Origin: Bacteroidia bacterium
GTDB lineage: Bacteria > Bacteroidota > Bacteroidia > B-17B0 > Aurantibacillaceae
DNA: 64,000 bases
NCBI GenBank assembly: GCA_025455485.1
Contig: JALOMJ010000010.1
Span: forward strand, 1 to 64,000
Direction: 5' to 3'
Part shown: positions 18,597-27,189 of the stretch, piece after piece
How the letters are laid out: each line of letters opens with the position of its first letter
Numbering within the stretch: the stretch's first letter is position 1
Notes under the pieces: generated by a model
What the model was told of the DNA's origin: nothing
Databases searched by the model: none
The model's input: only the letters and a program-made list of their open reading frames with translations
Position numbers and translations under genes: made by a program

Positions 18597-20165
18597 ATGA
18601 AACAGCTTCTATTTTTTTTGTGCTTCCTTACACATGCGGTTGCGGTTGTTTCGCAAACTAAATTCAGCAAAAATCCTCAGCTTGAAACGGCCAATAAAGA
18701 ATTACAAAGAGGGAATTATCTGACTGCACTGCCCATTTATAAATCCGAATTCAAAAAAGACCCCAACAATCTTTACATCAAGTATTCATTGGGCATTTGT
18801 TATCTGCACACCCGCATCAACCATGAGGAAGCGCTTACTTACCTGCAGGAATGCAGTTTAAATCCAAAAATTGACCCGGAAGTACACAAACATTTGGGTA
18901 GAGCATTTATGTTAAACAACCGACTGGATGAAGCCATTGTGTGTTTTACACGCTACGGAGAATTGCTCCCCAAACAAAAACAAGATGCCAATCACTTTAT
19001 CCGACAATGCAGAAATGCACAGGCTCTGATAAGTTTACCGGCCAGTGCCACGTTTCAAAATCTCGGTAATACTATCAACTCCCCGGAGCCGGATTACAAT
19101 CCGCTTGTAAACAAAGACGAGAGTATTCTGGTATTTACCAGCCGTCGAAAAACAAACATTGGCGGAAAAACCATTGAAATGGATGGCTACCGCAACAGCG
19201 ACATTTACTACAGCGAAATAAAAAATGAGAAATGGCTGCCTGCTAAAAACGCCGGACGACTAATAAATACCGGTTTGGATGAAGAGGCTGTAGGCATCAG
19301 TGCAGATGGCAGAGAAATTTTTGTTTACATAGACCACATCAATGAGTACGGCGACTTATACTATGCAAGAAGAAATCCGGGGACCGTTGAATTCACAAAA
19401 ATGACAGCATTTGATAAAACCATCAACAAAAACATCGAAACCAGTTGTTGTATGTCTGAAGATGGCAACGTTTTGTTTTTTGCAAGAAGAGAGTCCATCA
19501 ATTCCGCCAGCGACCTTTTTATCTGCAGAAAGCTGCCAACAGGTAAATGGGCGCAACCCCAGAAATTACCCGATCACATCAATGGTCCTTACAATGAAGA
19601 TTCACCCTTCCTGTCTTATGATGGGGAAACGCTATATTTTTCAAGCGATGGGATTAACTCCATGGGCGGCTACGATTTGTTTAAATGCAAATGGGACCGT
19701 GAGAATAATATTTTTTCTACTCCTGAAAATTTGGGTTGTCCCATCAATTCCACCGACGACGAAAGAAGCATAAGTGTAACCCTCGATAACAGCTTGGGGT
19801 ATATCAGCGCCTTCAGGCTAAATGGTGCGGGCGATCTGGATATTTACAGAATTAAATTCAACGACGATGACCCGGTGAGCAGAGTGTACTCCGGTACAAT
19901 ATTTTTAGGAGATACCATTGCGGAAAATCAACCACAGGATGTAAGCGTGAGTATTTTGGCTTCGAATGTGTTGAGTGGAAAAGAATACAGTTTTACCCCC
20001 TCTTCCAAAACCGGAAAATACGTCATGACGCTACCCGATGGCTTATATAAAATAGAAGTGTTTGCCGAAGGCTACATGCCGTTTGAAGAAGAAATGCAGG
20101 TGTCTGATTCGGGCAAAATGAGCATAGAATACAACAAAAACTTGTTACTGAAGAAGAAAAGTTAG
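18597..20165 (+). CDS. Exported TPR/PD40 beta-propeller protein without OmpA domain
   Basis: 522 residues. A signal peptide (MKQLLFFLCFLTHAVAVVSQ) precedes TPR-like repeats (about 30-140; ALPIYKSEFKKDPNN, LGRAFMLNNRLDEAI). PD40-type blades follow (about 165-420; FSSDGINSMGGYDLFKCKW, SEDGNVLFFARR), then a carboxypeptidase-regulatory-like domain (about 425-515). The layout matches the PorE-like protein at 2184-4538 but lacks the peptidoglycan-binding OmpA domain. A periplasmic or outer-membrane role is likely; the exact function is unknown. It is separated from the rhomboid genes by 85 bp. Confidence 0.72.
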   Translation: MKQLLFFLCFLTHAVAVVSQTKFSKNPQLETANKELQRGNYLTALPIYKSEFKKDPNNLYIKYSLGICYLHTRINHEEALTYLQECSLNPKIDPEVHKHLGRAFMLNNRLDEAIVCFTRYGELLPKQKQDANHFIRQCRNAQALISLPASATFQNLGNTINSPEPDYNPLVNKDESILVFTSRRKTNIGGKTIEMDGYRNSDIYYSEIKNEKWLPAKNAGRLINTGLDEEAVGISADGREIFVYIDHINEYGDLYYARRNPGTVEFTKMTAFDKTINKNIETSCCMSEDGNVLFFARRESINSASDLFICRKLPTGKWAQPQKLPDHINGPYNEDSPFLSYDGETLYFSSDGINSMGGYDLFKCKWDRENNIFSTPENLGCPINSTDDERSISVTLDNSLGYISAFRLNGAGDLDIYRIKFNDDDPVSRVYSGTIFLGDTIAENQPQDVSVSILASNVLSGKEYSFTPSSKTGKYVMTLPDGLYKIEVFAEGYMPFEEEMQVSDSGKMSIEYNKNLLLKKKS

Positions 20166-20174
20166 GCGCAGTAT

Positions 20175-21788
20175 TTATTGCCGGTTAACACCGCTGTCAA
20201 AGGTTTCCTCGCTACTGTGCATCACGTGCAGTTCCCAACCATTTGGATAGGGCGCTTCCAATAAAGACCCTTTGAGTAAATAAGGAAACAGTTCTGCATA
20301 CGTCTCAATTTGATGGGCGCTTACTCTCCGGTAAATGTGAGAGCGATGCAATTGTGATGGGTGTTTAATGCCTGCAGCACACATCAATTCTACGGCCGCT
20401 TTTACGGTTTCATGTTGGTAATTGGCTACCCGAACTTTTTTATCTGTTACATCCAGGCCTCTGAATAATTCCGGATCTTGCGTAGCCACACCGGTAGGGC
20501 AGGTATTTTTGTTGCACTCCAGCGCCTGAATACAGCCGATAGCAATCAACATGGCCCTTGCACCGTTGCACATATCAGCACCAATGCAAAAATTACGGAT
20601 TAAGTCGAACCCTGTGTGCACCTTGCCTGAGGCAATAATTTTAATGTGTTTTTTAATGCCAAATCCATTCAGGGCATCATAAACAAAAGCTAATCCTTCT
20701 CTGAGCGGCATGCCCACTGAATTACTGAATTCTATAGGTGCTGCTCCGGTTCCACCTTCACCACCGTCTACAGTTATAAAATCAGGCATAATGCCGGTTT
20801 TAATCATGCCTTTGCAAATCGCAATAAACTGACTTTTCTGGCCAATACACAATTTAAAACCAATGGGTTTTCCTCCACTCAGCTCCCTTAATTTTTTTAT
20901 AAAATTGAGTAGTTCAAGAGGGGTTCCAAAGGCGGTGTGGTAAGGTGGGGAAAGTACATCCTTACCTTTCTCAACCAAACGTATCTTGGCAATTTCGTCG
21001 GTTACTTTAGCTGCCGGTAATATGCCGCCATGCCCGGGTTTCGCGCCCTGAGAAAGTTTTATCTCTATCATTTTTACATTGGGCAGTGTAGCTCTTTCCT
21101 GAAAGGCCTCGTAGTTAAAACTGCCATCCTGATTTCGGCATCCAAAATAGCCCGTACCAATTTGCCAAATAATGTCTCCACCCATTTTTAAATGGTAGGG
21201 ACTTAAGCCGCCCTCTCCCGTATTGTGAGCAAAGCCCCCCAATTTAGCGCCGCCATTTAAGGCCATTATTGCGTTTTGGCTGAGAGAACCAAAACTCATG
21301 GCCGAAATATTAAAAATGCTGGCAGAATAAGGTTGTTTGCAATCCGGACCACCTACCGTTACGCGTGGAAATGGGGCGTGATGATCCATGTGCAGAGGTG
21401 CAATGGAATGGTTAAGCCATTCGTAACCGGTTTCATAAACATTCAGTTGCGTTCCAAAGGGTGTGCTGTCGTTCACCTTTTTCGCACGCTGGTAAATCAC
21501 ATTTCGGCTCAAACGATTATATGGAGCGCCATCGGTATCTGATTCCACAAAATATTGGTACACTTTAGGGCGCATCCACTCGGCCCACCAACGCATACGG
21601 CCCACCACGGGAAAATTACGTTTAAGCGTCTGTTTGGTCTGCACCATGTCCATCACACCCAAAACCACCAAGGGAACCACAATGGCATAGAGCCAAAAAA
21701 AATAATTCCACACATACCCGAGCACACCAACCAACACCACAAAGAAAACAGAAAGGAGTATAAAAGCTTTTTTCATACGTTTAACCAA
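20175..21788 (-). CDS. FMN-binding glutamate synthase family protein
   Basis: 537 residues. An N-terminal membrane segment pair (about 8-50) precedes a glutamate synthase-type TIM barrel with GEGGLSPYH, KLSQGAKPGHGG, DGGEGGTGAAP and a CX5CX4C cluster (C419, C425, C430, in GCIQALECNKNTCPTG) matching the 3Fe-4S ligands of GltB. It lacks the glutaminase domain of true GltB, as do other stand-alone members of this family, whose physiological reaction is uncertain. A second possible start is the Met at 21776. The gene is convergent with, and 9 bp from, the PD40 gene. Confidence 0.88.
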   Translation of the reverse strand: MVKRMKKAFILLSVFFVVLVGVLGYVWNYFFWLYAIVVPLVVLGVMDMVQTKQTLKRNFPVVGRMRWWAEWMRPKVYQYFVESDTDGAPYNRLSRNVIYQRAKKVNDSTPFGTQLNVYETGYEWLNHSIAPLHMDHHAPFPRVTVGGPDCKQPYSASIFNISAMSFGSLSQNAIMALNGGAKLGGFAHNTGEGGLSPYHLKMGGDIIWQIGTGYFGCRNQDGSFNYEAFQERATLPNVKMIEIKLSQGAKPGHGGILPAAKVTDEIAKIRLVEKGKDVLSPPYHTAFGTPLELLNFIKKLRELSGGKPIGFKLCIGQKSQFIAICKGMIKTGIMPDFITVDGGEGGTGAAPIEFSNSVGMPLREGLAFVYDALNGFGIKKHIKIIASGKVHTGFDLIRNFCIGADMCNGARAMLIAIGCIQALECNKNTCPTGVATQDPELFRGLDVTDKKVRVANYQHETVKAAVELMCAAGIKHPSQLHRSHIYRRVSAHQIETYAELFPYLLKGSLLEAPYPNGWELHVMHSSEETFDSGVNRQ

Positions 21789-21845
21789 ATTAGGGTTGTA
21801 CTAATAAAAGTAAATGTAACAAAAAGCAAATGCAAAGAAAAAAAA

Positions 21846-22778
21846 TCAGGAAGCTTGCCTGTGAAAATGTTGTTTTACAAAATCAAGCGTTTCCTGAAAA
21901 CTTGAAGAAATGTCGATCCAATGTATCTTTATTCCTTCTTTTTCCATCTTCCTGAACCAGGTCATTTGTCGCTTGGCAAACTGGCAAATGGCTGTGAATA
22001 ATAAATTTTCTACCTCCAGCCGGGAGATTTTTTTCTGAAGATAAAGAGAAAGGAATTTGTATTCTAAACCGAGTTCCTGCAATCTTTGGTGTGAAATGCC
22101 GCTTTTTAATAAGGCCTCCCCTTCTTCTATTAACCCATTGTCCATTCTTTGGATCAAGCGTCGGTGAATGTTGTTCCTTCGCACTTCAGTATCTGTTTTG
22201 ATGCCTAAATACATTGGATGATAGACCTCTTGAGGAGATGTTAATTTCACCTCGTTTTTTAAGAGATGGTGTGCCACCTCCATGCCGCGGATGATGCGTT
22301 TTTTTGAAGAACGGTCCACATGACTTATGGTGGCTTTCGGCAGAGCATTCAAACGAAGCAGCAAGGCTTCTTTAGACATTACTTCCAACTCTTTTCTCGA
22401 CTCTTGGTCCTCCGGAATTTGTGTAAAGGAAAAATCCTTGCGCAAGGCATCAAGATAAAGTCCTGTGCCTCCACAAAGAATGGGGATTTTTCCTTTCTGA
22501 AGAATTTGCTCAAAACTAATTTTTAGTTCCCGAATAAAATCATGGAGATAAAATTGTTGCGAGGGCTCACACACATCAATGAGGTGATACGGAATCTCTT
22601 TACCCTGTACCGTATACGCCTCGAGGTCCTTTCCTGTTCCAATGTCCAGTCCCTTGTACACCTGCCTTGAATCCATACTGATGATTTCTGCATCTAAAAC
22701 ATAAGCCAAATCACAGGCCAGTCGGGTTTTTCCGCTCGCTGTTGCACCCAATACAACTATACAATTAGCGTTTTGCAA
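21846..22778 (-). CDS. miaA: tRNA dimethylallyltransferase MiaA
   Basis: 310 residues. It has the P-loop GATASGKT (11-18), the DSRQVYKGLDIGTGK motif, GGTGLYLDAL, and the C-terminal FAKRQMTWFRK motif. MiaA adds a dimethylallyl group to N6 of A37 in tRNAs that read UNN codons. The start overlaps the end of the upstream gene by 14 bp, so the two are probably translationally coupled. Confidence 0.95.
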   Translation of the reverse strand: MQNANCIVVLGATASGKTRLACDLAYVLDAEIISMDSRQVYKGLDIGTGKDLEAYTVQGKEIPYHLIDVCEPSQQFYLHDFIRELKISFEQILQKGKIPILCGGTGLYLDALRKDFSFTQIPEDQESRKELEVMSKEALLLRLNALPKATISHVDRSSKKRIIRGMEVAHHLLKNEVKLTSPQEVYHPMYLGIKTDTEVRRNNIHRRLIQRMDNGLIEEGEALLKSGISHQRLQELGLEYKFLSLYLQKKISRLEVENLLFTAICQFAKRQMTWFRKMEKEGIKIHWIDISSSFQETLDFVKQHFHRQAS

Positions 22779-23499
22779 ATGGAGTATAAATCAGTTTTAA
22801 ATTCCCGGCATCTTTTAACTCAAAGTGCATTTTAGCATTCAGTGTTTCATCCCCTTCTGCCAAAAGTGCTCTCTCAAAGTTTTTGCGATTGATCAGAAAG
22901 CGTTTCGGCTCCGTTTTTTCAAGGCGTTTAAATCCAGCCTTCACAAAGGCGTCGCCTTCACTCCATTGTTGATCCACATAAGTCATGATGTCGCCTGCCT
23001 TTTTTTCCTTTATAAAATGTTTAAGAAGTTTGCTGAGGCCGCCGGTAATGGTATAACCCTTTTTACAACAAAACCGGATGAGTTCAAAGGAGCGTTGGTC
23101 TTCCCGCAAGCGGCGCATTTTTCTTCCCTTGGAAAAACTGGCAACAGCCATCAATTCCCCCTTGTGGTATAAGCCATAATTGGAAGCGCTTTGGGTACTG
23201 TTCATCAGGTGATAGGTTTTCAGGAACTGTTCCGCTTCTGCTTTGTTCACTTTTTTCAGCTCGCAGTTTCTTGCAAAAATTCTTTGGTTCAGTCCCAGTT
23301 TGGATTGAATGATGGCTCCTATTTTTTCAGGTTGTTTAACCAGGTAATCAATGGGCATTGAGAGACTGCCTTTCCCGGGAGTTTTAGCTTGCTCTTCGCT
23401 GATGATGTGAATTCGTATAGCAGACTTCCCTTTAGAAATTTTTAGTTCGCCTGACTTGATTTCAAAAGTAAGATGAAGTGGCGCAAGTACTTCTTTCAA
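22765..23499 (-). CDS. Unknown protein with GNAT/Mom-like domain, coupled to miaA
   Basis: 244 residues, not recognised with certainty. The segment from about residue 85 (FLKTYHLMNSTQSASNYGLY) through GELMAVASFSKGR, ELIRFCCKKGYTITGGLSKLL and TYVDQQWSEGDAFVKAGF resembles a domain I know from phage homing endonucleases and Mom-like acyltransferases. There it looks like a GNAT fold acting on or near nucleic acid. No catalytic residue can be assigned with confidence. The N-terminal about 80 residues have no recognised domain. The overlap with miaA hints at a role in RNA or DNA modification, but this is inference. Confidence 0.6.
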   Translation of the reverse strand: MKEVLAPLHLTFEIKSGELKISKGKSAIRIHIISEEQAKTPGKGSLSMPIDYLVKQPEKIGAIIQSKLGLNQRIFARNCELKKVNKAEAEQFLKTYHLMNSTQSASNYGLYHKGELMAVASFSKGRKMRRLREDQRSFELIRFCCKKGYTITGGLSKLLKHFIKEKKAGDIMTYVDQQWSEGDAFVKAGFKRLEKTEPKRFLINRKNFERALLAEGDETLNAKMHFELKDAGNLKLIYTPFAKR

Positions 23500-23540
23500 T
23501 GGATGAATATGTGTTGCTAAACAATTCAGGGTACCCGCTT

Positions 23541-23581
23541 ATAAAATATAAAATCCACCTTCCGATTTTGAAAGGTGGATT
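23541..23581 (-). terminator. Rho-independent terminator of the aminotransferase gene
   Basis: Inverted repeat AATCCACCTT/AAGGTGGATT (23552-23561 with 23572-23581, 10-nt loop). Read on the minus strand it is followed by TTTTATATTTTAT, a typical U-rich tail, just after the aminotransferase stop. Confidence 0.72.
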
Positions 23582-23596
23582 CCAAACCAGATTCAA

Positions 23597-24805
23597 TTAG
23601 GCATTTACCGTGCTCATGGCTTTTTTAATGCAGTCACCCACCTGGCTTGCCATTTTACTCATGTCTTCTTCAGTCCAGGTGCAGCGTACGCCAAAGGAAA
23701 TCAAACGCCCTACGACTTCCTGCGATTTTGGAAGATTTAAATTTTTATAGTCCTGTGGCGCACCTAAAACTTCGATAGGCAGTTTAGCGGCTGTTTTTAA
23801 TTCCTTGATGTGTTCCCACTGGTTGATGAAGTGGTACATGTTGGTGTACCAGTAATTAAATCCTGTAACTCCGGCTTTGTTCATCTCGTCTACCACACGT
23901 TGGGCGGAAGCGGTATCCGGCAGCATCAGGTTCAGGAAGGTGCCTGAATCACCGTTGGCATCCCCCAGCTTAGCGAATGAAACCCCTTCAATGTCCGAAA
24001 GTTTGGATTGCAGGAAGGCTTTGTTTTTTAGATTGTTTTTACGGATAAAAGGTACTTTGCGGGTTTGGGCAGCGCCCACAGCGGCGTGCAATTCGCTGAT
24101 GCGAAAATTAAAACCAATCACAGGATGGTTTTCCATGCCGCGGTTATTGCCCACGTGATCATGACCATGGTCGCAAAAATTATCGGCCAGTTTGTAAGTG
24201 GTTTCATCGTTACTTACAAAAATTCCACCTTCGCCGGCAGTGGCGATTTTAAAAAAGTCGAATGAATAGGCGCCTGCTTTTCCGAAAAGGCCGGTGTGTG
24301 TGCCTTTATAAGAGGCCGCAAAGGCCTGCCCGGCATCTTCTACCAGAATAAGTTTGTGCTGGTTAACCACAGCCATAATTTCATCCATGTTGGCATTGCC
24401 TCCGCACATGTGTACTAAACAAACCGCTTTGGTTTTAGGGTTAATGGCCTTTTTGATGCCCTCTGCACTCAAACACAAGGTTTCATCGATTTCAGCAAAT
24501 ACGGGCAAGGCACCTAACATCAAAACGGCTTCAATGGTTGCAATGTAGGTGAAAGGCGGACAGATGACCTCATCGCCGGTGCCGATTCCACTGGCCGCAA
24601 GCGCTGCCATGATGGCCGCTGAACCGCTGGAAACAGCGAGGGCATATTTGGCTCCGGTAATGGTTTTTACTTCCTGTTCAAAATCCCTTGCTTTCCAGAT
24701 GTTTTTACGTTGTGCATCGTGGTTAAAACGGAATAAGATGCCTGTTGAAAGCACATCTTCAATTTCTTTGCGCTCTTCGGCGCCAAATAATTCGGTTCCT
24801 GGCAT
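23597..24805 (-). CDS. DegT/DnrJ/EryC1/StrS family PLP-dependent aminotransferase
   Basis: 402 residues, a fold-type I PLP enzyme. The Schiff-base lysine is K186 in SFDFFKIATAGEGG, the pyridine-nitrogen Asp is D157 in VEDAGQ, and SSGSAAIMAAL forms the phosphate-binding turn. Family members usually transaminate nucleotide-linked keto sugars for surface polysaccharides or antibiotics. No sugar-biosynthesis neighbours are visible, so the substrate is open. It stands alone with its own terminator. Confidence 0.9.
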   Translation of the reverse strand: MPGTELFGAEERKEIEDVLSTGILFRFNHDAQRKNIWKARDFEQEVKTITGAKYALAVSSGSAAIMAALAASGIGTGDEVICPPFTYIATIEAVLMLGALPVFAEIDETLCLSAEGIKKAINPKTKAVCLVHMCGGNANMDEIMAVVNQHKLILVEDAGQAFAASYKGTHTGLFGKAGAYSFDFFKIATAGEGGIFVSNDETTYKLADNFCDHGHDHVGNNRGMENHPVIGFNFRISELHAAVGAAQTRKVPFIRKNNLKNKAFLQSKLSDIEGVSFAKLGDANGDSGTFLNLMLPDTASAQRVVDEMNKAGVTGFNYWYTNMYHFINQWEHIKELKTAAKLPIEVLGAPQDYKNLNLPKSQEVVGRLISFGVRCTWTEEDMSKMASQVGDCIKKAMSTVNA

Positions 24806-24863
24806 TGCTTTAAAGTTTTAAAGTTTAAAGGTACAATTATTTGTAGGTTTAAAACAACCCTGC

Positions 24864-25307
24864 TCAGGCTGTTGAGGGGCTTTTTTCTGAAATGCTCAGG
24901 GCAATGAGTTTTTTGTTTTCAAAGTAACATTCCAGGCCAGCCTCATCAAAACTGAGGCAGGTTTCGCCCCAGGGTAATAGCTCCCGTTCACTCACAACAT
25001 AGTGCTGTGCTTTTAATAATTCTTGTACCGGTTTTTCAGGCCAACCCACTACTTTTTGTCCAAATAGGAGGGTATCGGGATGTTTGCATTCGGCTGAGCA
25101 GAATTGTTTATTACGTGAAAGATCAAAAAACAAACTCAGTTCCAGTGCATGGTAATGCCACAGTAATTTAGGACGATTGAACACCTCATCTTCCAACACG
25201 GATTCTTCCTCCGGGGAACCAAACATGGCATTTGCCTTTTCAGGGCCGGCACCAAACGGTAGGCCGGCAAAACCTGAAAGCAGAACAATTTCGGGTAGTA
25301 TTGGCAT
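24864..25307 (-). CDS. Hypothetical protein
   Basis: 147 residues, acidic, with no signal peptide or membrane segment. An N-terminal FGAGPEKANAMFGSPEEE stretch and a central WHYHALELSLFFDLSRNK are visible. The pattern of FG..P then short beta-like strands (SLFFD, CLSFDEAGLECYFENKKLIAL) resembles small alpha-beta proteins that calculate or bind rather than catalyse, but I recognise no family. It ends 58 bp upstream of the aminotransferase start on the same strand and could share its transcript. Confidence 0.5.
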   Translation of the reverse strand: MPILPEIVLLSGFAGLPFGAGPEKANAMFGSPEEESVLEDEVFNRPKLLWHYHALELSLFFDLSRNKQFCSAECKHPDTLLFGQKVVGWPEKPVQELLKAQHYVVSERELLPWGETCLSFDEAGLECYFENKKLIALSISEKSPSTA

Positions 25308-25375
25308 TGTGCTGAAAATTACGCAAAGGCCCCAAGACTGGGAAAATGACGGGCAGGAAAAATGTCAAAAAAAAT

Positions 25376-25406
25376 TTTGCAGAACATTAAAACTCAGCTA
25401 TATTTG
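25376..25406 (+). promoter_or_regulatory. Bacteroidetes-type promoter for tRNA-Lys
   Basis: TTTG at 25376-25379, a 19-base spacer and TATATTTG at 25399-25406 match the Bacteroidota housekeeping consensus (TTTG, 19-21 bp, TAnnTTTG). Transcription would begin near 25413 and read the tRNA after a leader of about 100 nt. Confidence 0.65.
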
Positions 25407-25515
25407 CAGCCCCGATTTAAGAATTTGATTCTTTGATCTGCGCACACGAAATGTTCACCTTAGGGTGGACGATTCCTGCGAAAAAGATGTAATCCCACGC
25501 AAGTGTGGGTAATAC

Positions 25516-25588
25516 GATTCCGTAGCTCAGCCGGTAGAGCATTACACTTTTAATGTAGGGGTCCTGGGTTCGAATCCCAGCGGGATCA
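25516..25588 (+). tRNA. tRNA-Lys (anticodon TTT)
   Basis: A full cloverleaf can be drawn. The acceptor stem is GATTCCG/CGGGATC with discriminator A, the D-stem GCTC/GAGC, the anticodon stem TTACA/TGTAG with loop CTTTTAA (TTT at positions 34-36), and the T-arm CTGGG-TTCGAAT-CCCAG. CCA is not encoded. The 3' end faces the integrase gene about 260 bp downstream, a common arrangement for integration into a tRNA gene. Confidence 0.97.
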
Positions 25589-25612
25589 CTGGAGTAACCT
25601 CCAATCGGAACT

Positions 25613-25651
25613 AAAAGCCTCTGAATCTCACGATTCAGGGGCTTTTTTGCT
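25613..25651 (+). terminator. Rho-independent terminator after tRNA-Lys
   Basis: A strong hairpin: AAAAGCCTCTGAATC pairs with GATTCAGGGGCTTTT around loop TCAC, about 15 bp including one G-T pair, and runs into TTTTTTGC. It begins 24 bp after the tRNA. Confidence 0.87.
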
Positions 25652-25709
25652 TTTTGTACCTCCTCGAAAGCAGAAAAAAAACCATCCAAACACATAAAAA
25701 ATTACAGCA

Positions 25710-25835
25710 ATTCGGTTAGCAGCAATTTTCCTTTTATTTGCTAACCGAATGCCCTGCAACTCACATCTGTAAAGGGCTGCAAGCCATTTGGGTTCAAATC
25801 GTATCAAACAATATGAATGGTTTAATCGGTTAGCA
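25710..25835. repeat. Three TCGGTTAGCA repeats, candidate integrase arm sites
   Basis: ATTCGGTTAGCA at 25710-25721 and its exact inverted copy TGCTAACCGAAT at 25739-25750 (17-bp spacer), plus a third direct copy TCGGTTAGCA at 25826-25835, 11 bp before the integrase ATG. Two direct and one inverted copy between the tRNA end and the integrase gene look like arm-type integrase or recombination-factor sites; they could also be an integrase operator. This gene-free interval (25652-25846) shows nothing else clear. Confidence 0.55.
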
Positions 25836-25846
25836 AAACAAAACTC

Positions 25847-27112
25847 ATGATCAACGCTCTTCCTTCCTCATTTTCAATCCTATTTTGGCTTTATCGCCAT
25901 AGGAAAACATCCAATCAAGAATGTCCAGTCTATCTTCGGGTCACCGTCAACGGCAAACGTTCCGAGATCTCAACGCAAAAAGCGGTGAGGGAATCCGATT
26001 GGGACCAACATAGTCAGAGGGTGAAACCAAAAGCACAGGACAGTCATATTATTAATTCATACCTGGATCTTACCCGGGGTAGAATTCAATCTATTTATAA
26101 CCAGCTGTTGGCATCCAATGAAACGTTCACAGCCGCTTTAATTAAGGACCGCTTCCTCGGCCGACAAAACAAACCCGCTTTTAAATCCCTCTGCGATGCC
26201 TTCGATTACAATTACCGTCTTATGGCTGCAGAGGCCAAACAAAATAAAATCTCCTCGAAAACCTTGCTGCGGTATGTAATCACCAAAAATAAAGTCCTCG
26301 CATTTATGAAGGCGACTTACAAATGCGAAGACAAACCTTTGCCTGAAATCCGCCTGGCCTTCATTACCGAATTTCATCACTACCTCATCACCACCGACAA
26401 CCTGCAAAACAATACCGCGCACAAATACCTAAAAAATTTAAAAAAGGTCATGAACCTGGCTGTTGGCCTGGACTGGATCCCCTCAAACCCTTTTGCTCAG
26501 TTCAAATGTTCCTACGCTAATCCGGAACGCGAAATCCTAACTCAAATCGAGCTCAACAACATAATGTCCAAGGAGCTTTTTTCCAAACGTCTCGAGGAGG
26601 TCCGCGATGTGTTTATTTTTTGCTGTTACACGGGTTTCGCGCATGCCGAAATCTATAAATTCAACAGAAACGCCGTAATCAGGGATATTAATGGTGATCT
26701 CTTACTCAGCACCATTCGTGCCAAAACCAAAAAACGGGAATCCGTTCCTCTACTCCCAATTCCTTTATCCATCATTGATAAATACAGCAATCATCCATAT
26801 TGTGTAAATCGTGATAAACTTCTTCCCGTAAAGAGCAACCAGCGCTACAACGAATATCTCAAGGAACTGATGGCCATTTGTGGGATTAATAAATCTATTT
26901 CTTCACACACTGCGAGACACACTTTTGCCACCACAATTACTCTCGCTAACGGGGTGCCTATTGAGTCAGTAAGCTCCATGCTGGGTCACTCGAACATTCG
27001 CACAACTCAGATCTATGCAAAGGTGATACAAAAGAAGGTCTCCGACGACATGAAACTCCTCCGCCAAAAACTGGATGGCAATAAAAACAGTCAATTGGCT
27101 CAGTCAAGCTGA
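25847..27112 (+). CDS. Tyrosine site-specific integrase, Bacteroidetes type
   Basis: 421 residues. An N-terminal arm-binding domain (FWLYRHRKTSNQECPVYLRV) is followed by a SAM-like core-binding domain (about 110-215) and a catalytic domain with HTARHTFA (about 355), LGHSNIRTTQIYAKV and nucleophile Tyr near 390. The first catalytic Arg position reads TGFAHAEI; loss of this Arg is known in IntDOT and relatives, so the enzyme need not be dead. It probably integrates and excises the island that begins at tRNA-Lys. The gene points away from the tRNA. Coding is rich in C-ending codons, like the next genes. Confidence 0.93.
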   Translation: MINALPSSFSILFWLYRHRKTSNQECPVYLRVTVNGKRSEISTQKAVRESDWDQHSQRVKPKAQDSHIINSYLDLTRGRIQSIYNQLLASNETFTAALIKDRFLGRQNKPAFKSLCDAFDYNYRLMAAEAKQNKISSKTLLRYVITKNKVLAFMKATYKCEDKPLPEIRLAFITEFHHYLITTDNLQNNTAHKYLKNLKKVMNLAVGLDWIPSNPFAQFKCSYANPEREILTQIELNNIMSKELFSKRLEEVRDVFIFCCYTGFAHAEIYKFNRNAVIRDINGDLLLSTIRAKTKKRESVPLLPIPLSIIDKYSNHPYCVNRDKLLPVKSNQRYNEYLKELMAICGINKSISSHTARHTFATTITLANGVPIESVSSMLGHSNIRTTQIYAKVIQKKVSDDMKLLRQKLDGNKNSQLAQSS

Positions 27113-27162
27113 CCATTTAAAAAATGGTCCCATTTTATTTGCTTTTACATGATTTATTTTAT

Positions 27163-27175
27163 ATACCTTAGGTAT
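27163..27175. promoter_or_regulatory. Palindrome ATACCTTAGGTAT, likely TetR operator
   Basis: A perfect inverted repeat (6-bp arms, one-base centre) 14 bp before the TetR-family start codon. It lies where it would overlap the promoter, typical of autorepression. The intervening sequence TGTAAAATAATCGTC holds no other symmetric site. Confidence 0.45.
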
Positions 27176-27189
27176 GTAAAATAATCGTC

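Noticed and set aside
25785-25800. GGGTTCAAATCG, similar to a tRNA T-arm, as a possible duplicated attachment site
   Set aside because: It matches the tRNA-Lys end over too few bases and lies on the wrong side of the integrase for a distal site.
26624-26660. Integrase judged inactive because the first catalytic Arg is absent
   Set aside because: Active Bacteroidetes integrases such as IntDOT lack this Arg, so the absence is not decisive.
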